Of a DNA stretch of 37,266 nucleotides, positions 28,995-37,106 are shown piece by piece. The DNA is taken from the IMG/VR virus record IMGVR_UViG_3300034160_000023, positions 1 to 37,266 of that record. One strand, 5' to 3'. Position numbers and translations under genes: made by a program. The stretch's first letter is position 1, and the number at the start of each line of letters is the position of its first letter. Below the pieces are notes generated by a model that was not told where the DNA came from, did not search any database, and saw nothing but the letters and a program-made list of their open reading frames with translations. This DNA comes from a virus.

Positions 28995-31900
28995 ATGGGC
29001 GACGACAGCAAGATCGACATCCACGGCGCCAAGGGTGGCGAGGAGAAACCGAAAACGCCAACAGAGGCCCCGGATAGCCTGCGCTCCGTTGCCATCGCCA
29101 AGATGCTGATTGCCATCGGGGAGGGTGAGTTCGAAGGCACGCCCACCGCGCGCGACATCTATCTCGACAACACCCCGCTGCAAGATCCTCAGGGCAACAT
29201 GAACTTCCCGAACGTGAAGTGGGAGTGGCGCACCGGCGCTGTGGACCAGACCTATATCCAGGGCATCCCCTCGATCGAGAACGAAACCACCATCAGTACC
29301 GAACTGCGCAGCGGCACACCGTGGGTTCGGGCAATCAGTAACACCCAGCTTTCGGCTGTGCGCGTGCGTTTTGCCTGGCCGGCGCTCCAGTCTGTGGATG
29401 CCAGCAACAACATCAACGGCTACCGGATTGAGTACAAAGTTGAGCTCGCCACCGACGGCGGTGCTTATCAGCAGGTGCTGAGTGAGGCTGTCGACGGCAA
29501 GACCACGAGCACTTATGAGCGCACCCGCCGTATCGATTTGCCAAGGGCAACATCCGGCTGGCTTATGCGCATCACCCGGCTGACGATCAACCAGAACAAC
29601 AACAAAATCTCCGACACGATGCAGATCGCGGGCTTCACTGAGGTGATCGACGCCAAGATCCGCTATCCGAACACCGCGCTGCTCTACATCGAATTTTCGG
29701 CCGAGCAGTTCCGCAGCATTCCGGCCGTGACTGTCGGCTGCAAGGCTCGCAAATGGCAGGTCCCAAGCAACTACGACCCCGTGTCGCGGACATACAGTGG
29801 TATCTGGGACGGAACGCTCAAAGAGGCCTACACCAACAATCCGACCTGGGCCACATACGGCATCACCACGGCCGACCGCTTCGGCCTGGGCCGGCGCATC
29901 AAACCGTGGATGGTGGACAAGTGGGAGCTCTACCGCATCTCGCAGTACTGCGACCAACTGGTGCCGGACGGGAAGGGCGGCCAGGAGCCGCGCTTCATCT
30001 GCAACCTGAACCTTCAGAGCAAGGCTGATGCCTGGTCGCTGCTGCGCGACATCTCGGCGATCTACCGGGGCATGACCTACTGGGCCCAGGGCCAGGTCTT
30101 CACCCTGTCGGATATGCCGCGCGCCACTGATTTTGACTTCGCCTACACCCGGGCGAATGTGATCGACGGCAAGTTCACCTACTCGAGCGCGTCGGAGCGC
30201 ACGCGGTACAGCCGCGCGCTGATCAGCTACGACAACCCGGCGAACAACTACGACACCGACGTCACTGCCGTTACAGATGCCAAGCTGCAGCGACGCTACG
30301 GCGACAATCCGCTGGAGATCAGTGCCATCGGCTGCACTCGTGAGTCGGAGGCGCAGCGCCGGGGCAAGTGGGCATTGCTCACCAACTCCAAGGACCGGGC
30401 CGTTACCTTCAAAGTCGGCCTCGACGGGCGCATCCCGCTGCCTGGCTACGTGATCCCGATCGCCGACGAACTCCTGGCCGGTCGGCCGGTGGGCGGGCGC
30501 ATCTCTGCGGTGAACGGCAAGGTCATCACACTGGACCGTGATACCCAGGCCAAGCCCGGTGACCGATTGATCCTCAACCTGCCGGACGGCAAGTGCGAGG
30601 GGCGCACCGTGCAGTTGGTCAGCGGCCGGCAGGTCACCGTTACCGTTGCCTACTCCGTTGCGCCCGAACCCGAACTGGTGTGGGCGCTGGATGCCGACGA
30701 CCTCGCGATCCCGTTGTACAGGGTGGTGAGCGTGGCACGGCCGGAGCCTGGCGTGTTCGAGATCTCGGCCGTGCAGTATGACCCGAGCAAGTTCGCGCAC
30801 ATCGACACCGGCGCGCGCCTGGAAGAGCGCCCAATCAGCGTTGTGCCGATCACCGTAGTTCCGGCGCCGGCGAACGTCGATATCACGTCGAACTACTCCG
30901 TGGACCAGGGGCTGGCGATCAGCACCATGAACATCTTGTGGCCCGCCGTGACCGGCGCGGTCGCCTATGACGTGGAGTGGCGCAAGGACAGCGGCAACTG
31001 GATCAAGGTGCAGCGTACCGGTTCGACCAGCGTCGACGTCACTGGCATTTACTCCGGCGCCTACGTGGCCCGGGTTCGGTCCGTGAGCGCCTTCGAGATT
31101 TCCTCGATCTGGAAGAGCTCCAACCTGACCAACCTGGAAGGGAAGGTCGGCCTGCCGCCGGCGGTGGCCTTCCTGACCACCACCAGCGAACTGTTCGGCA
31201 TCGGCATCAAGTGGGGATTCCCCGCCGGCGCCGAAGACACCCAGCGCACCGAGCTGTGGTATGGCCCGGCCAATGATCTTGCGGTAGCGACCAAACTGGC
31301 CGATCTCGCGCACCCGCAGGCGGATTACAGCATGCAGGCTCTCAAGGCCGGCGCGCAGCTCTTCTTCTGGGCGCGCCTGGTCGATCGTACCGGCAACGTC
31401 GGCACGTTCTTTCCAGTCGGCAACGGCGTGATGGGGATGGCCAGTGCCGACGCGGCGCCGGTGCTGGAGTTGATCGCTGGGCAGATCGGCCGGACCGAAC
31501 TCGGCCAGGACATCAACGACGAGATCGACAAGATCCCAGGCCTGCAGGCGCAGATCGATGCGCTCGACGGGCTGTCTGCCTACGATCCTGAGCAAATCTA
31601 CCTCGAGGGCGACCTGGTGGCGGTTGGCAAGCGGATATATCAGGCTACTGGTCTGGTCCCCGTCGATACACCTCCGCCGAGCGCTAGCTTCTGGCTGGAC
31701 GTGGGCCAGGTTCTGGTTACGGCCAACGGCCTGGCGCGCCAGGTGGAGATCAACACCACCAGCATCACCGAGTTGGATGGCGCGGTCACGGCAAATGCCT
31801 CGAGCCTTCAGGCCTTGCAGTCGGCTTATCGGGACGACACTGGGGAGGGTGATTTGGCTGATGCGCTCCAGGGCTACAACGCCTCGGCGAGTTTCGCGCA

Positions 31901-32564
31901 GGAAGTGAAGACGCGCGCCTCGCAGAACGAGGCCATGGTGCAGCGGCAGACCGAACTAACCGCATCTGTGGGCGACGTCGCCGGCACCGTGACTGACCTG
32001 GAAAGCGTTGTGGTCACGGACCGACAAGCGACGGCCCAGGCTATCCAGCAGATCAGCGTAGAGATCGGAGAAACCTCGGCGGCCGTTCAGACGGTCAGCC
32101 AGGCCCAGGCCGACACCGACGGCAAGCTCTCCACCATGTACTCGGTGAAGATGCAGGTCAACGCCAACGGGCAATTGGTCACCGCTGGCATCGGTCTTGG
32201 CATTGAGGAGGACGATGAAGGAGTGATCCAGAGCGAGTTCCTGGTGAGCGCTGATCGCTTCTCGGTCGTCAGCACGCTGGCTGGAGGGCAGGTGTTCACG
32301 CCGTTCACGGTGCAGAACGGCCAGGTGTTTATGCGCTCGGCGTTCATTCAGGACGGCACGATCACAAACGCCAAGATCGGGGCCTATATCAGCTCGACCA
32401 ATTACATCGCCGGGCAGCAAGGGTGGATTCTCAATAAAGACGGCACCTTTGAAATTAACGGTGTCGTCCCGGGGCAGGGCCGATCGATGATGACAAATCG
32501 GTCTTTGCGGTTCTGGGATGTAAATAACGTCAAGCGCGTTCAGATTGGAGATTTAACCGAATGA
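28995..32564 (+). CDS. Tail tip attachment protein, lambda J-like
   Basis: A 1189-residue protein (lambda J has 1132). The N-terminus (SLRSVAIAKMLIAIGEGEFE; NTPLQDPQGNMNFPNVKWEW) and the block AKIRYPNTALLYIEFSAEQF followed by IWDGTLKEAYTNNPTWATY are typical of J. Fibronectin-like repeats cover ~620-800 (VEWRKDSGNWIKVQRTG). A coiled-coil and a DUF1983-like tip region fill the last ~280 residues. J binds the host receptor and starts DNA entry. The last ~60 residues are coded by AT-richer DNA, which marks a swap point. ATG 28995 is set by CTGGAGG upstream. Confidence 0.93.
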   Translation: MGDDSKIDIHGAKGGEEKPKTPTEAPDSLRSVAIAKMLIAIGEGEFEGTPTARDIYLDNTPLQDPQGNMNFPNVKWEWRTGAVDQTYIQGIPSIENETTISTELRSGTPWVRAISNTQLSAVRVRFAWPALQSVDASNNINGYRIEYKVELATDGGAYQQVLSEAVDGKTTSTYERTRRIDLPRATSGWLMRITRLTINQNNNKISDTMQIAGFTEVIDAKIRYPNTALLYIEFSAEQFRSIPAVTVGCKARKWQVPSNYDPVSRTYSGIWDGTLKEAYTNNPTWATYGITTADRFGLGRRIKPWMVDKWELYRISQYCDQLVPDGKGGQEPRFICNLNLQSKADAWSLLRDISAIYRGMTYWAQGQVFTLSDMPRATDFDFAYTRANVIDGKFTYSSASERTRYSRALISYDNPANNYDTDVTAVTDAKLQRRYGDNPLEISAIGCTRESEAQRRGKWALLTNSKDRAVTFKVGLDGRIPLPGYVIPIADELLAGRPVGGRISAVNGKVITLDRDTQAKPGDRLILNLPDGKCEGRTVQLVSGRQVTVTVAYSVAPEPELVWALDADDLAIPLYRVVSVARPEPGVFEISAVQYDPSKFAHIDTGARLEERPISVVPITVVPAPANVDITSNYSVDQGLAISTMNILWPAVTGAVAYDVEWRKDSGNWIKVQRTGSTSVDVTGIYSGAYVARVRSVSAFEISSIWKSSNLTNLEGKVGLPPAVAFLTTTSELFGIGIKWGFPAGAEDTQRTELWYGPANDLAVATKLADLAHPQADYSMQALKAGAQLFFWARLVDRTGNVGTFFPVGNGVMGMASADAAPVLELIAGQIGRTELGQDINDEIDKIPGLQAQIDALDGLSAYDPEQIYLEGDLVAVGKRIYQATGLVPVDTPPPSASFWLDVGQVLVTANGLARQVEINTTSITELDGAVTANASSLQALQSAYRDDTGEGDLADALQGYNASASFAQEVKTRASQNEAMVQRQTELTASVGDVAGTVTDLESVVVTDRQATAQAIQQISVEIGETSAAVQTVSQAQADTDGKLSTMYSVKMQVNANGQLVTAGIGLGIEEDDEGVIQSEFLVSADRFSVVSTLAGGQVFTPFTVQNGQVFMRSAFIQDGTITNAKIGAYISSTNYIAGQQGWILNKDGTFEINGVVPGQGRSMMTNRSLRFWDVNNVKRVQIGDLTE

Positions 32565-32893
32565 ACTCAGGCATGAGGATTTGGGGGCCTACTGGGGCGC
32601 TTGAGCTTGATGAAAACTCATTTACCGTAAGAGTCGTTTACTCGGCGTTAGTTACAAGCTCGGGGCGAAACATCTACATCCCAATAGCCGGCGTGAGTCC
32701 ATCCACCCACACGGGCATTTGCCTTCCGAATGTGGCCTGGTCGAATAGTAATACTGCTCAGAGCGCCTACGTTTCGCAGTTTGATGCGCAAATTCTTGAG
32801 GGGGGAGTAAGGGTTTGGTTTTCAAATAGAAACCTTGCTACAGGAAGACTTGGTGTTGGCACTCAAAGATTATTAGTTTTGAGGTACCGATAA
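32561..32893 (+). CDS. Tail tip accessory protein
   Basis: A 110-residue beta-rich protein (MRIWGPTGALELDENSFTVR; IPIAGVSPSTHTGICLP; GTQRLLVLRYR). Short proteins of this kind follow J in many Pseudomonas lambda-like phages and probably sit at the tip or assist receptor contact. It overlaps the J stop (ATGA) and the next start (TAATG), so all three are translated together. Its DNA is clearly AT-richer than J. Confidence 0.7.
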   Translation: MNSGMRIWGPTGALELDENSFTVRVVYSALVTSSGRNIYIPIAGVSPSTHTGICLPNVAWSNSNTAQSAYVSQFDAQILEGGVRVWFSNRNLATGRLGVGTQRLLVLRYR

Positions 32894-33525
32894 TGTCTTA
32901 CGGGTTTGAGTTCAAAAACGGGTCAGACGTTGTGACTTTGGATTCTGAGTTTTCAAGGCTGGTTGTTCTGCACGCCGCCAGATACTCTGGTGGCGCCGCC
33001 TTTCCTGCCCCGATAACCTCTGATGAGCCGCCGTTAATTTTCGCCAAGCCAGATGGAAATGGTGCATTTCAATGGGTCAGAATGCTAGGTGGGCCTGGCA
33101 ATTGGACAGGCTGGCTAAATGAATCAAGCACTCCTGGCACATATTTCATAGCGGCGTATGAGTCTAAACCAACAGCTAGTTATGGGATAAGGCTCTGGGA
33201 TGGGAATTCAAAACTCTTATTTGACAATGGTACGCCGTGCGCGCAAATCACCAGTGTAATAACAAGTTGGAGTTTTTTGGGTGCTACAAATACGTCTGTT
33301 GGTCGGTGGTCATACGCATGGAGTGCATCAGCCCCTTTGTCCTCTGGCGGTTACATGCTTATAAACAATATTGCGTATGACCTTCCGGGGCAAGATACCT
33401 TTTCAAAGCTGAGTTGTGGGTGGAACTATGCTGGTAATGTAGTAACTACAGTTCTTCAAAATATCGGGGATTTTAGAGGTGATAGCTTCTTTGTCCCTTT
33501 GTTATTTGCGAAGCCAATCAACTAA
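32893..33525 (+). CDS. Tail tip accessory protein, DUF6453-like
   Basis: A 210-residue beta-rich protein (MSYGFEFKNGSDVVTLDSEF start; FVPLLFAKPIN end) with many aromatic and Ser/Gly residues, typical of surface-exposed tail proteins. The N-terminus resembles DUF6453-type proteins found after J. It starts on the stop of the previous gene and belongs to the low-GC host-range module. The precise role is unknown. Confidence 0.65.
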   Translation: MSYGFEFKNGSDVVTLDSEFSRLVVLHAARYSGGAAFPAPITSDEPPLIFAKPDGNGAFQWVRMLGGPGNWTGWLNESSTPGTYFIAAYESKPTASYGIRLWDGNSKLLFDNGTPCAQITSVITSWSFLGATNTSVGRWSYAWSASAPLSSGGYMLINNIAYDLPGQDTFSKLSCGWNYAGNVVTTVLQNIGDFRGDSFFVPLLFAKPIN

Positions 33526-33545
33526 CTTGGTGCAATAAGTTTATT

Positions 33546-33563
33546 CCGTCTTGAGCGGTTTTT
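33546..33563 (+). terminator. Weak terminator before tail fibre gene
   Basis: CCGT (33546-33549) pairs with GCGG (33555-33558), then five T and CGCCTGGAGAAAAA. The stem is short, so termination would be partial. Confidence 0.5.
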
Positions 33564-33579
33564 CGCCTGGAGAAAAATT

Positions 33580-34965
33580 ATGGGCTGGTACAACACGGGG
33601 ACTGTTACCGTTACGAATGGATCTACTGCCGTTATCGGCACGGGCACCGCCTTCATCGCGAACTCGCGCGTTGGCGATGCCTTTCGTGGGCCTGATGGCG
33701 GATGGTACGAAGTCACCAATATCGCCAGCGCTACGGCGCTGTCGATCGCGCCGAATTACCAGGGCGCCAGCGTGGCAACCGGCGGTTACTCGCTTGCGCC
33801 GATGCAGGGTTACGTCAAGGACTCTGCTGACCAATTGCGCGCAGCGACCAAAGTCATTGGCAGCACCGCTACCGATATGACTAATCAAGTGTCCCTGGCC
33901 CAAGCGGCGGCGGAATCTGCAGCAACCGACAAGGATTCAGCTACAGTATCAGCTACCTCAGCGAATCAGAGCAAGAATGCTGCGGCGGGATCTGCAACAA
34001 CGGCATCTGCAGCCAAAGATCAGTCTGTACAGAGTGCAAGTGCAGCACTGACTAGCCGGAACGCATCCAAGGCCAGCGAGACAAACGCTGCCAACTCGGC
34101 AGCTCGAGCGGAGGCTGCTGCCGGATCGGTTACCAACAAGGCCTCGGCGGGTGCAAACAGTGACATCACATCTCTTAGCGGTATGACCACGCCCCTGTCT
34201 GTTACTCAAGGGGGCACAGGGGGGGGGACTCAGATAGCAGCGCAGACAGCTCTTGGTTTAACCAAAGTTGTATCGACAACAGACACCACAGCAGGGAGAG
34301 TCGTAACTCCTGGGTGGATGGGCCTTGGCGGTGGTGTTGTGCCTGTTAATTCCGGAAACTTTAATACTTTTGGGAACGCTTCAATATTTATTGTCAGTAA
34401 CGGTTCCTCCAATAGCCCCACGGGCACCAGTGGCTCTTACTATGTTATACATCTGGTAGCTACTACAGATTTATATATCTATCAGAGAGCAACAAACCTT
34501 CAGACAGGGGGGTCATGGGAACGACAAATGAGGGCGGGAGTGTGGGACGCTTCATGGACGGCTCTAAGCAGATGGGGGGCAATTTCTGGAACACTCTCAG
34601 CACAAACAGACTTACAGACTGCCCTAGATGCAAAATTGTCTTTGAGTGATGATAAACGAGTACCTAAGGCATGGGTAAGGTTTAACTCCTCTGGTGGCGT
34701 TATTGACAACTTCAATACTCCTACCGTTACACGCAACTCGGCTGGAGACTTTAGTCTTAATCATGCTACAGCTCTCCCAAGTGCAAGTCGATTGGTTTTG
34801 GCCACTGGATCAGCAGCAGGTGGTGCGATAACGTCGTCAGATGGGTGCTATGGAACATACTGGGGTGCCACAGGTAGTACTGCGAGTCTCACTCGTGTTA
34901 AGTTCTTAAACTTTAATGGGGGAGCCTTTGCCGACCCATCTGTTGGTTTTGTAATAATCTATTAG
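33580..34965 (+). CDS. Tail fibre protein with pyocin-knob-like domain
   Basis: A 461-residue fibre. Residues 1-80 (MGWYNTGTVTVTNGSTAVIG) form a conserved attachment part. Residues ~90-195 are an Ala/Ser-rich triple-helix region (AANSAARAEAAAGSV) like lambda Stf. A VTQGGTGGGTQ hinge (~206) leads to a knob-like domain (~240-330: IYQRATNLQTGGSWERQMRA; GVWDASWTAL) as in pyocin fibres, and a beta-rich tip. It binds the cell surface. GC content drops at the hinge, which suggests tip exchange by recombination. Confidence 0.85.
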   Translation: MGWYNTGTVTVTNGSTAVIGTGTAFIANSRVGDAFRGPDGGWYEVTNIASATALSIAPNYQGASVATGGYSLAPMQGYVKDSADQLRAATKVIGSTATDMTNQVSLAQAAAESAATDKDSATVSATSANQSKNAAAGSATTASAAKDQSVQSASAALTSRNASKASETNAANSAARAEAAAGSVTNKASAGANSDITSLSGMTTPLSVTQGGTGGGTQIAAQTALGLTKVVSTTDTTAGRVVTPGWMGLGGGVVPVNSGNFNTFGNASIFIVSNGSSNSPTGTSGSYYVIHLVATTDLYIYQRATNLQTGGSWERQMRAGVWDASWTALSRWGAISGTLSAQTDLQTALDAKLSLSDDKRVPKAWVRFNSSGGVIDNFNTPTVTRNSAGDFSLNHATALPSASRLVLATGSAAGGAITSSDGCYGTYWGATGSTASLTRVKFLNFNGGAFADPSVGFVIIY

Positions 34966-34977
34966 GAAATATAAAAT

Positions 34978-35322
34978 ATGCCAATTCTTATGGTGGATGG
35001 GTCAATTGTAAATTTTGCTGAATTAGAACTTGAGTCGCAATTTGCAAAAGACAATGGTGGAAAATATATAACATCCGAAGAGGCTCTTTCGATAGTAAGT
35101 ATGGAAAAGGAAATGGCTTTGACAATAGAAGATGAGAATATTTGGCGTGAAGGTCAGATGTCTCGTGTAGCTAATCAGATCCTAATGCTTGATGACGATG
35201 ACCCAAAAGCTGAAACAGGCACAGCTCGCCAGTGGCGCGACTATCGAATTCAGCTTCGGTCCTGGACTGATACCAATCCCGACTTCCCCGACAGCAGCAA
35301 GCGTCCTATAGCGCCCACCTGA
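34978..35322 (+). CDS. Tail fibre assembly protein-like
   Basis: A 114-residue acidic protein after the fibre. The C-terminus (QWRDYRIQLRSWTDTNPDFP, then KRPIAPT) carries the Trp-Arg ... Leu ... Pro-Asp-Phe-Pro ... Arg-Pro pattern of tail fibre assembly chaperones. Residues 1-75 are coded by AT-rich DNA (IVSMEKEMALTIEDENIW) and the end by GC-rich DNA, so the gene is a mosaic with its break near 35180. Such chaperones help the fibre fold or trimerise. Confidence 0.75.
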   Translation: MPILMVDGSIVNFAELELESQFAKDNGGKYITSEEALSIVSMEKEMALTIEDENIWREGQMSRVANQILMLDDDDPKAETGTARQWRDYRIQLRSWTDTNPDFPDSSKRPIAPT

Positions 35323-35341
35323 TTCGACACTGAACACCGAC

Positions 35342-35367
35342 ACCCGCCATGAGCGGGTATTTTTTTG
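35342..35367 (+). terminator. Terminator before endolysin
   Basis: ACCCGC (35342-35347) pairs with GCGGGT (35353-35358), then a long T-run, then GCCTGGAGAAAAG as ribosome site for the endolysin. Confidence 0.88.
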
Positions 35368-35381
35368 CCTGGAGAAAAGCA

Positions 35382-35891
35382 ATGGCACGAATTTCCGAAT
35401 CGCTCGCCGGCGGCCGTAACGCGCTGGCGTTCCTCGACATGCTCGCCTGGAGCGAGGGCACCAGTACTTCCCCGGCCACGGCCATGGATGGCTATGACGT
35501 GATCGTTACCGGCGCCGATCGTAAGCCCGAGGTCTTCAAGGACTTCACAGATCACCCGTTCGCCAAGGGGCGCGCGTCGAAGGTCATCAACAGCAAGGGG
35601 CTCACCTCCAATGCTTCCGGCCGATACCAGCAGATGCTGAAGGACTGGCCGCACTACAAGGCGCTGCTCAAACTTCCTGACTTCAGCCCGATCAGCCAGG
35701 ATCTTCTGGCGTTGCAACACGTTCGTGAGAGCCGGGCGCTGCTGGACGTGCTTGCCGGTCGGATTGAGACGGCTATCGCGAAGTGCCGGAACATCTGGGC
35801 CAGCCTGCCCGGCGCGGGATACGGGCAGCGCGAACATCGCCTGGAGGATCTGCTGAAGCAGTACCGGCTGGCGGGCGGGGTGTTGTCGTGA
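35382..35891 (+). CDS. Endolysin, lambda R-like lytic transglycosylase
   Basis: A 169-residue homologue of lambda R. The match is close at AFLDMLAWSEG (Glu25 corresponds to the catalytic Glu19 of R), DGYDVIV, FTDHP, SNASGRYQQM, DFSPISQDLLALQ and CRNIWASLPGAGYGQ. It cleaves the glycan strands of peptidoglycan to anhydro-muramyl products. There is no signal or SAR sequence, so it waits in the cytoplasm for the holin. ATG 35382 follows GGAGA; an in-frame upstream start at 35349 lies in the terminator. It overlaps the spanin gene (GTGA). Confidence 0.95.
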   Translation: MARISESLAGGRNALAFLDMLAWSEGTSTSPATAMDGYDVIVTGADRKPEVFKDFTDHPFAKGRASKVINSKGLTSNASGRYQQMLKDWPHYKALLKLPDFSPISQDLLALQHVRESRALLDVLAGRIETAIAKCRNIWASLPGAGYGQREHRLEDLLKQYRLAGGVLS

Positions 35892-36262
35892 GTCCGTTGG
35901 CGGCGAAGGTTGGCGCTGCCCTGGTGCTGGCATTGCTGCTGGTAGTGCTGGGAGCTGCGGGTGGTGTGTGGCTGGCCGCCGGGCATTACCGGCCGTTGCT
36001 CTATACCGCGAACACCGACCTGGCAAACGCCAAGTCCGCCCGCGACAACCTGGAGGCGCTGGCGGGTGAGCAGGGCAGGAAGCTTGGCGAGTTGGTGCAG
36101 GCCGGCGAGCTGCGGGAGCGAGAAGCCGCCCTGGCGCAGGCCCAGGCCAAGGAAGAGGCCCGGCCAGACTACGCCGCAGCCAATCGACTGCTGCAGGAGC
36201 GAACCGGCGGAGATCCGGCCCAGGCCGCGGCATCGATCATTGATCAGGAGTTGGGGTTATGA
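35888..36262 (+). CDS. Inner-membrane spanin (Rz-like)
   Basis: A 124-residue protein with one N-terminal membrane segment (~8-31: VGAALVLALLLVVLGAAGGV) followed by a periplasmic helical part rich in Ala, Gln and Glu (NAKSARDNLEALAGEQGRKL; REREAALAQAQAKEEARP), as expected of Rz. It would join the outer spanin to bridge and fuse the two membranes in the last step of lysis. GTG 35888 overlaps the endolysin stop. The sequence is divergent, so the call depends on topology and position. Confidence 0.82.
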   Translation: MSPLAAKVGAALVLALLLVVLGAAGGVWLAAGHYRPLLYTANTDLANAKSARDNLEALAGEQGRKLGELVQAGELREREAALAQAQAKEEARPDYAAANRLLQERTGGDPAQAAASIIDQELGL

Positions 36263-36516
36263 GGTTGCTGCTGATGGGGTTGGTGGTGTTGCTGGCGGGG
36301 TGCGCGACTCAAGAGCCAGAGGTGCGCACTGTGCGAGTTGAGATTCCGGTGTTAGTTCCGTGCAAAACGCAGGAGGTGGCGGTGCCGCCTTGGGCAGCCG
36401 CCAGCCTGAAGAAAACTGACCCACTGGAGGTGAAGGTGCGGACGCTGCTGGCTGAGCGCCGGCAGCGAATCGGGTACGAGCGGGAGTTGGTGGCAGCGGT
36501 GACGGGCTGTCAGTAA
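36259..36516 (+). CDS. Outer-membrane spanin lipoprotein (Rz1-like)
   Basis: An 85-residue protein with a lipobox LLAGC (Cys15) and a Pro-containing mature part (VEIPVLVPCKTQEVAVPPWA), the features of Rz1. It starts on the stop of the Rz-like gene (ATGA), so the two form a separated, not nested, spanin pair. Two further Cys (C35, C84) could link dimers, as in lambda Rz1. It is the last recognised gene of the lysis block. Confidence 0.85.
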   Translation: MRLLLMGLVVLLAGCATQEPEVRTVRVEIPVLVPCKTQEVAVPPWAAASLKKTDPLEVKVRTLLAERRQRIGYERELVAAVTGCQ

Positions 36517-36612
36517 CAATTTACCCACTTGTTCTGAAATGGTCTAGATCAGGGCTGCAAGGCATGGCATTGTTCATCGTCATGCGGATTAAAAAACGAA
36601 TAGGGAAGTAGC

Positions 36613-36966
36613 ATGCAAGCCGTCACTGTGAGAACAAAAGCTGAACTTGAATCTGCCAAGAACGCTGGGTGTGTGCAGATCATCGTAGAGGGTAGCCTCG
36701 CTGACAATCTCAAAAGATCCAAGAAGATAGCCACGGCGGGGGCTGTCACTATCGCACTGCTGGGCACAGCACTTGCGGCCATTCCTTTTACTGGAGGCCT
36801 CTCGATGGCCGCTGCTGTACCAGTAGCCGCCCTGACGGGTTTTGAAATCGCAGCCATCATCGCAGCTGCATCTTTGGGTCTGGGCCTCATCATTGCTTTG
36901 TTCAAGGACTATGAGGAAATCTCTTGCGAGCCCGGAAAGTTGGTGCTGAAAAAGAAGCAGGCATGA
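36613..36966 (+). CDS. Small membrane protein of unknown function, first of a two-gene unit
   Basis: A 117-residue protein. Residues 1-38 are soluble (VRTKAELESAKNAGCVQIIV), ~41-97 form two to three Gly/Ala-rich membrane segments (TAGAVTIALLGTALAAIPF; IAAIIAAASLGLGLIIALF), and the end is soluble and basic (GKLVLKKKQA). Close-packed Gly/Ala segments are seen in pore-forming and holin-like proteins, but no family is recognised here. AGGGAAG lies before the ATG. It overlaps the zinc-ribbon gene by 4 bp (ATGA), so the two are translated together. The position just after the lysis genes is a common cargo site. Confidence 0.7.
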   Translation: MQAVTVRTKAELESAKNAGCVQIIVEGSLADNLKRSKKIATAGAVTIALLGTALAAIPFTGGLSMAAAVPVAALTGFEIAAIIAAASLGLGLIIALFKDYEEISCEPGKLVLKKKQA

Positions 36967-37106
36967 GCAATTTTATTCCAGGTCCTCCGTATTTCTTCCG
37001 GTGCAAGAAATGTGAAAATCGATTCAGTCGCACGGTGAAACTAGGGCTTATTTGCCCAAGGTGCAGATCCTTCAGAGTTGAAAAGGATTGGGCTGTACAG
37101 AAATAA
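36963..37106 (+). CDS. Zinc-ribbon mini-protein, second of a two-gene unit
   Basis: A 47-residue protein with CxxC pairs C14/C17 (RCKKCENRF) and C31/C34 (CPRCRSFRV), which would bind one zinc as a ribbon. ATG 36963 overlaps the stop of the membrane-protein gene; a longer in-frame start at 36924 would lie deep in that gene without a ribosome site. It may bind nucleic acid or its membrane partner. No other domain is present. Confidence 0.65.
   Translation: MSNFIPGPPYFFRCKKCENRFSRTVKLGLICPRCRSFRVEKDWAVQK

Noticed and set aside
28914-31595. An 893-codon open frame on the reverse strand opposite gene J
   Set aside because: It is the mirror of a high-GC coding gene with strong codon bias; its translation is rich in Arg, His, Val and Gly with no domain, and J on the forward strand is certain.
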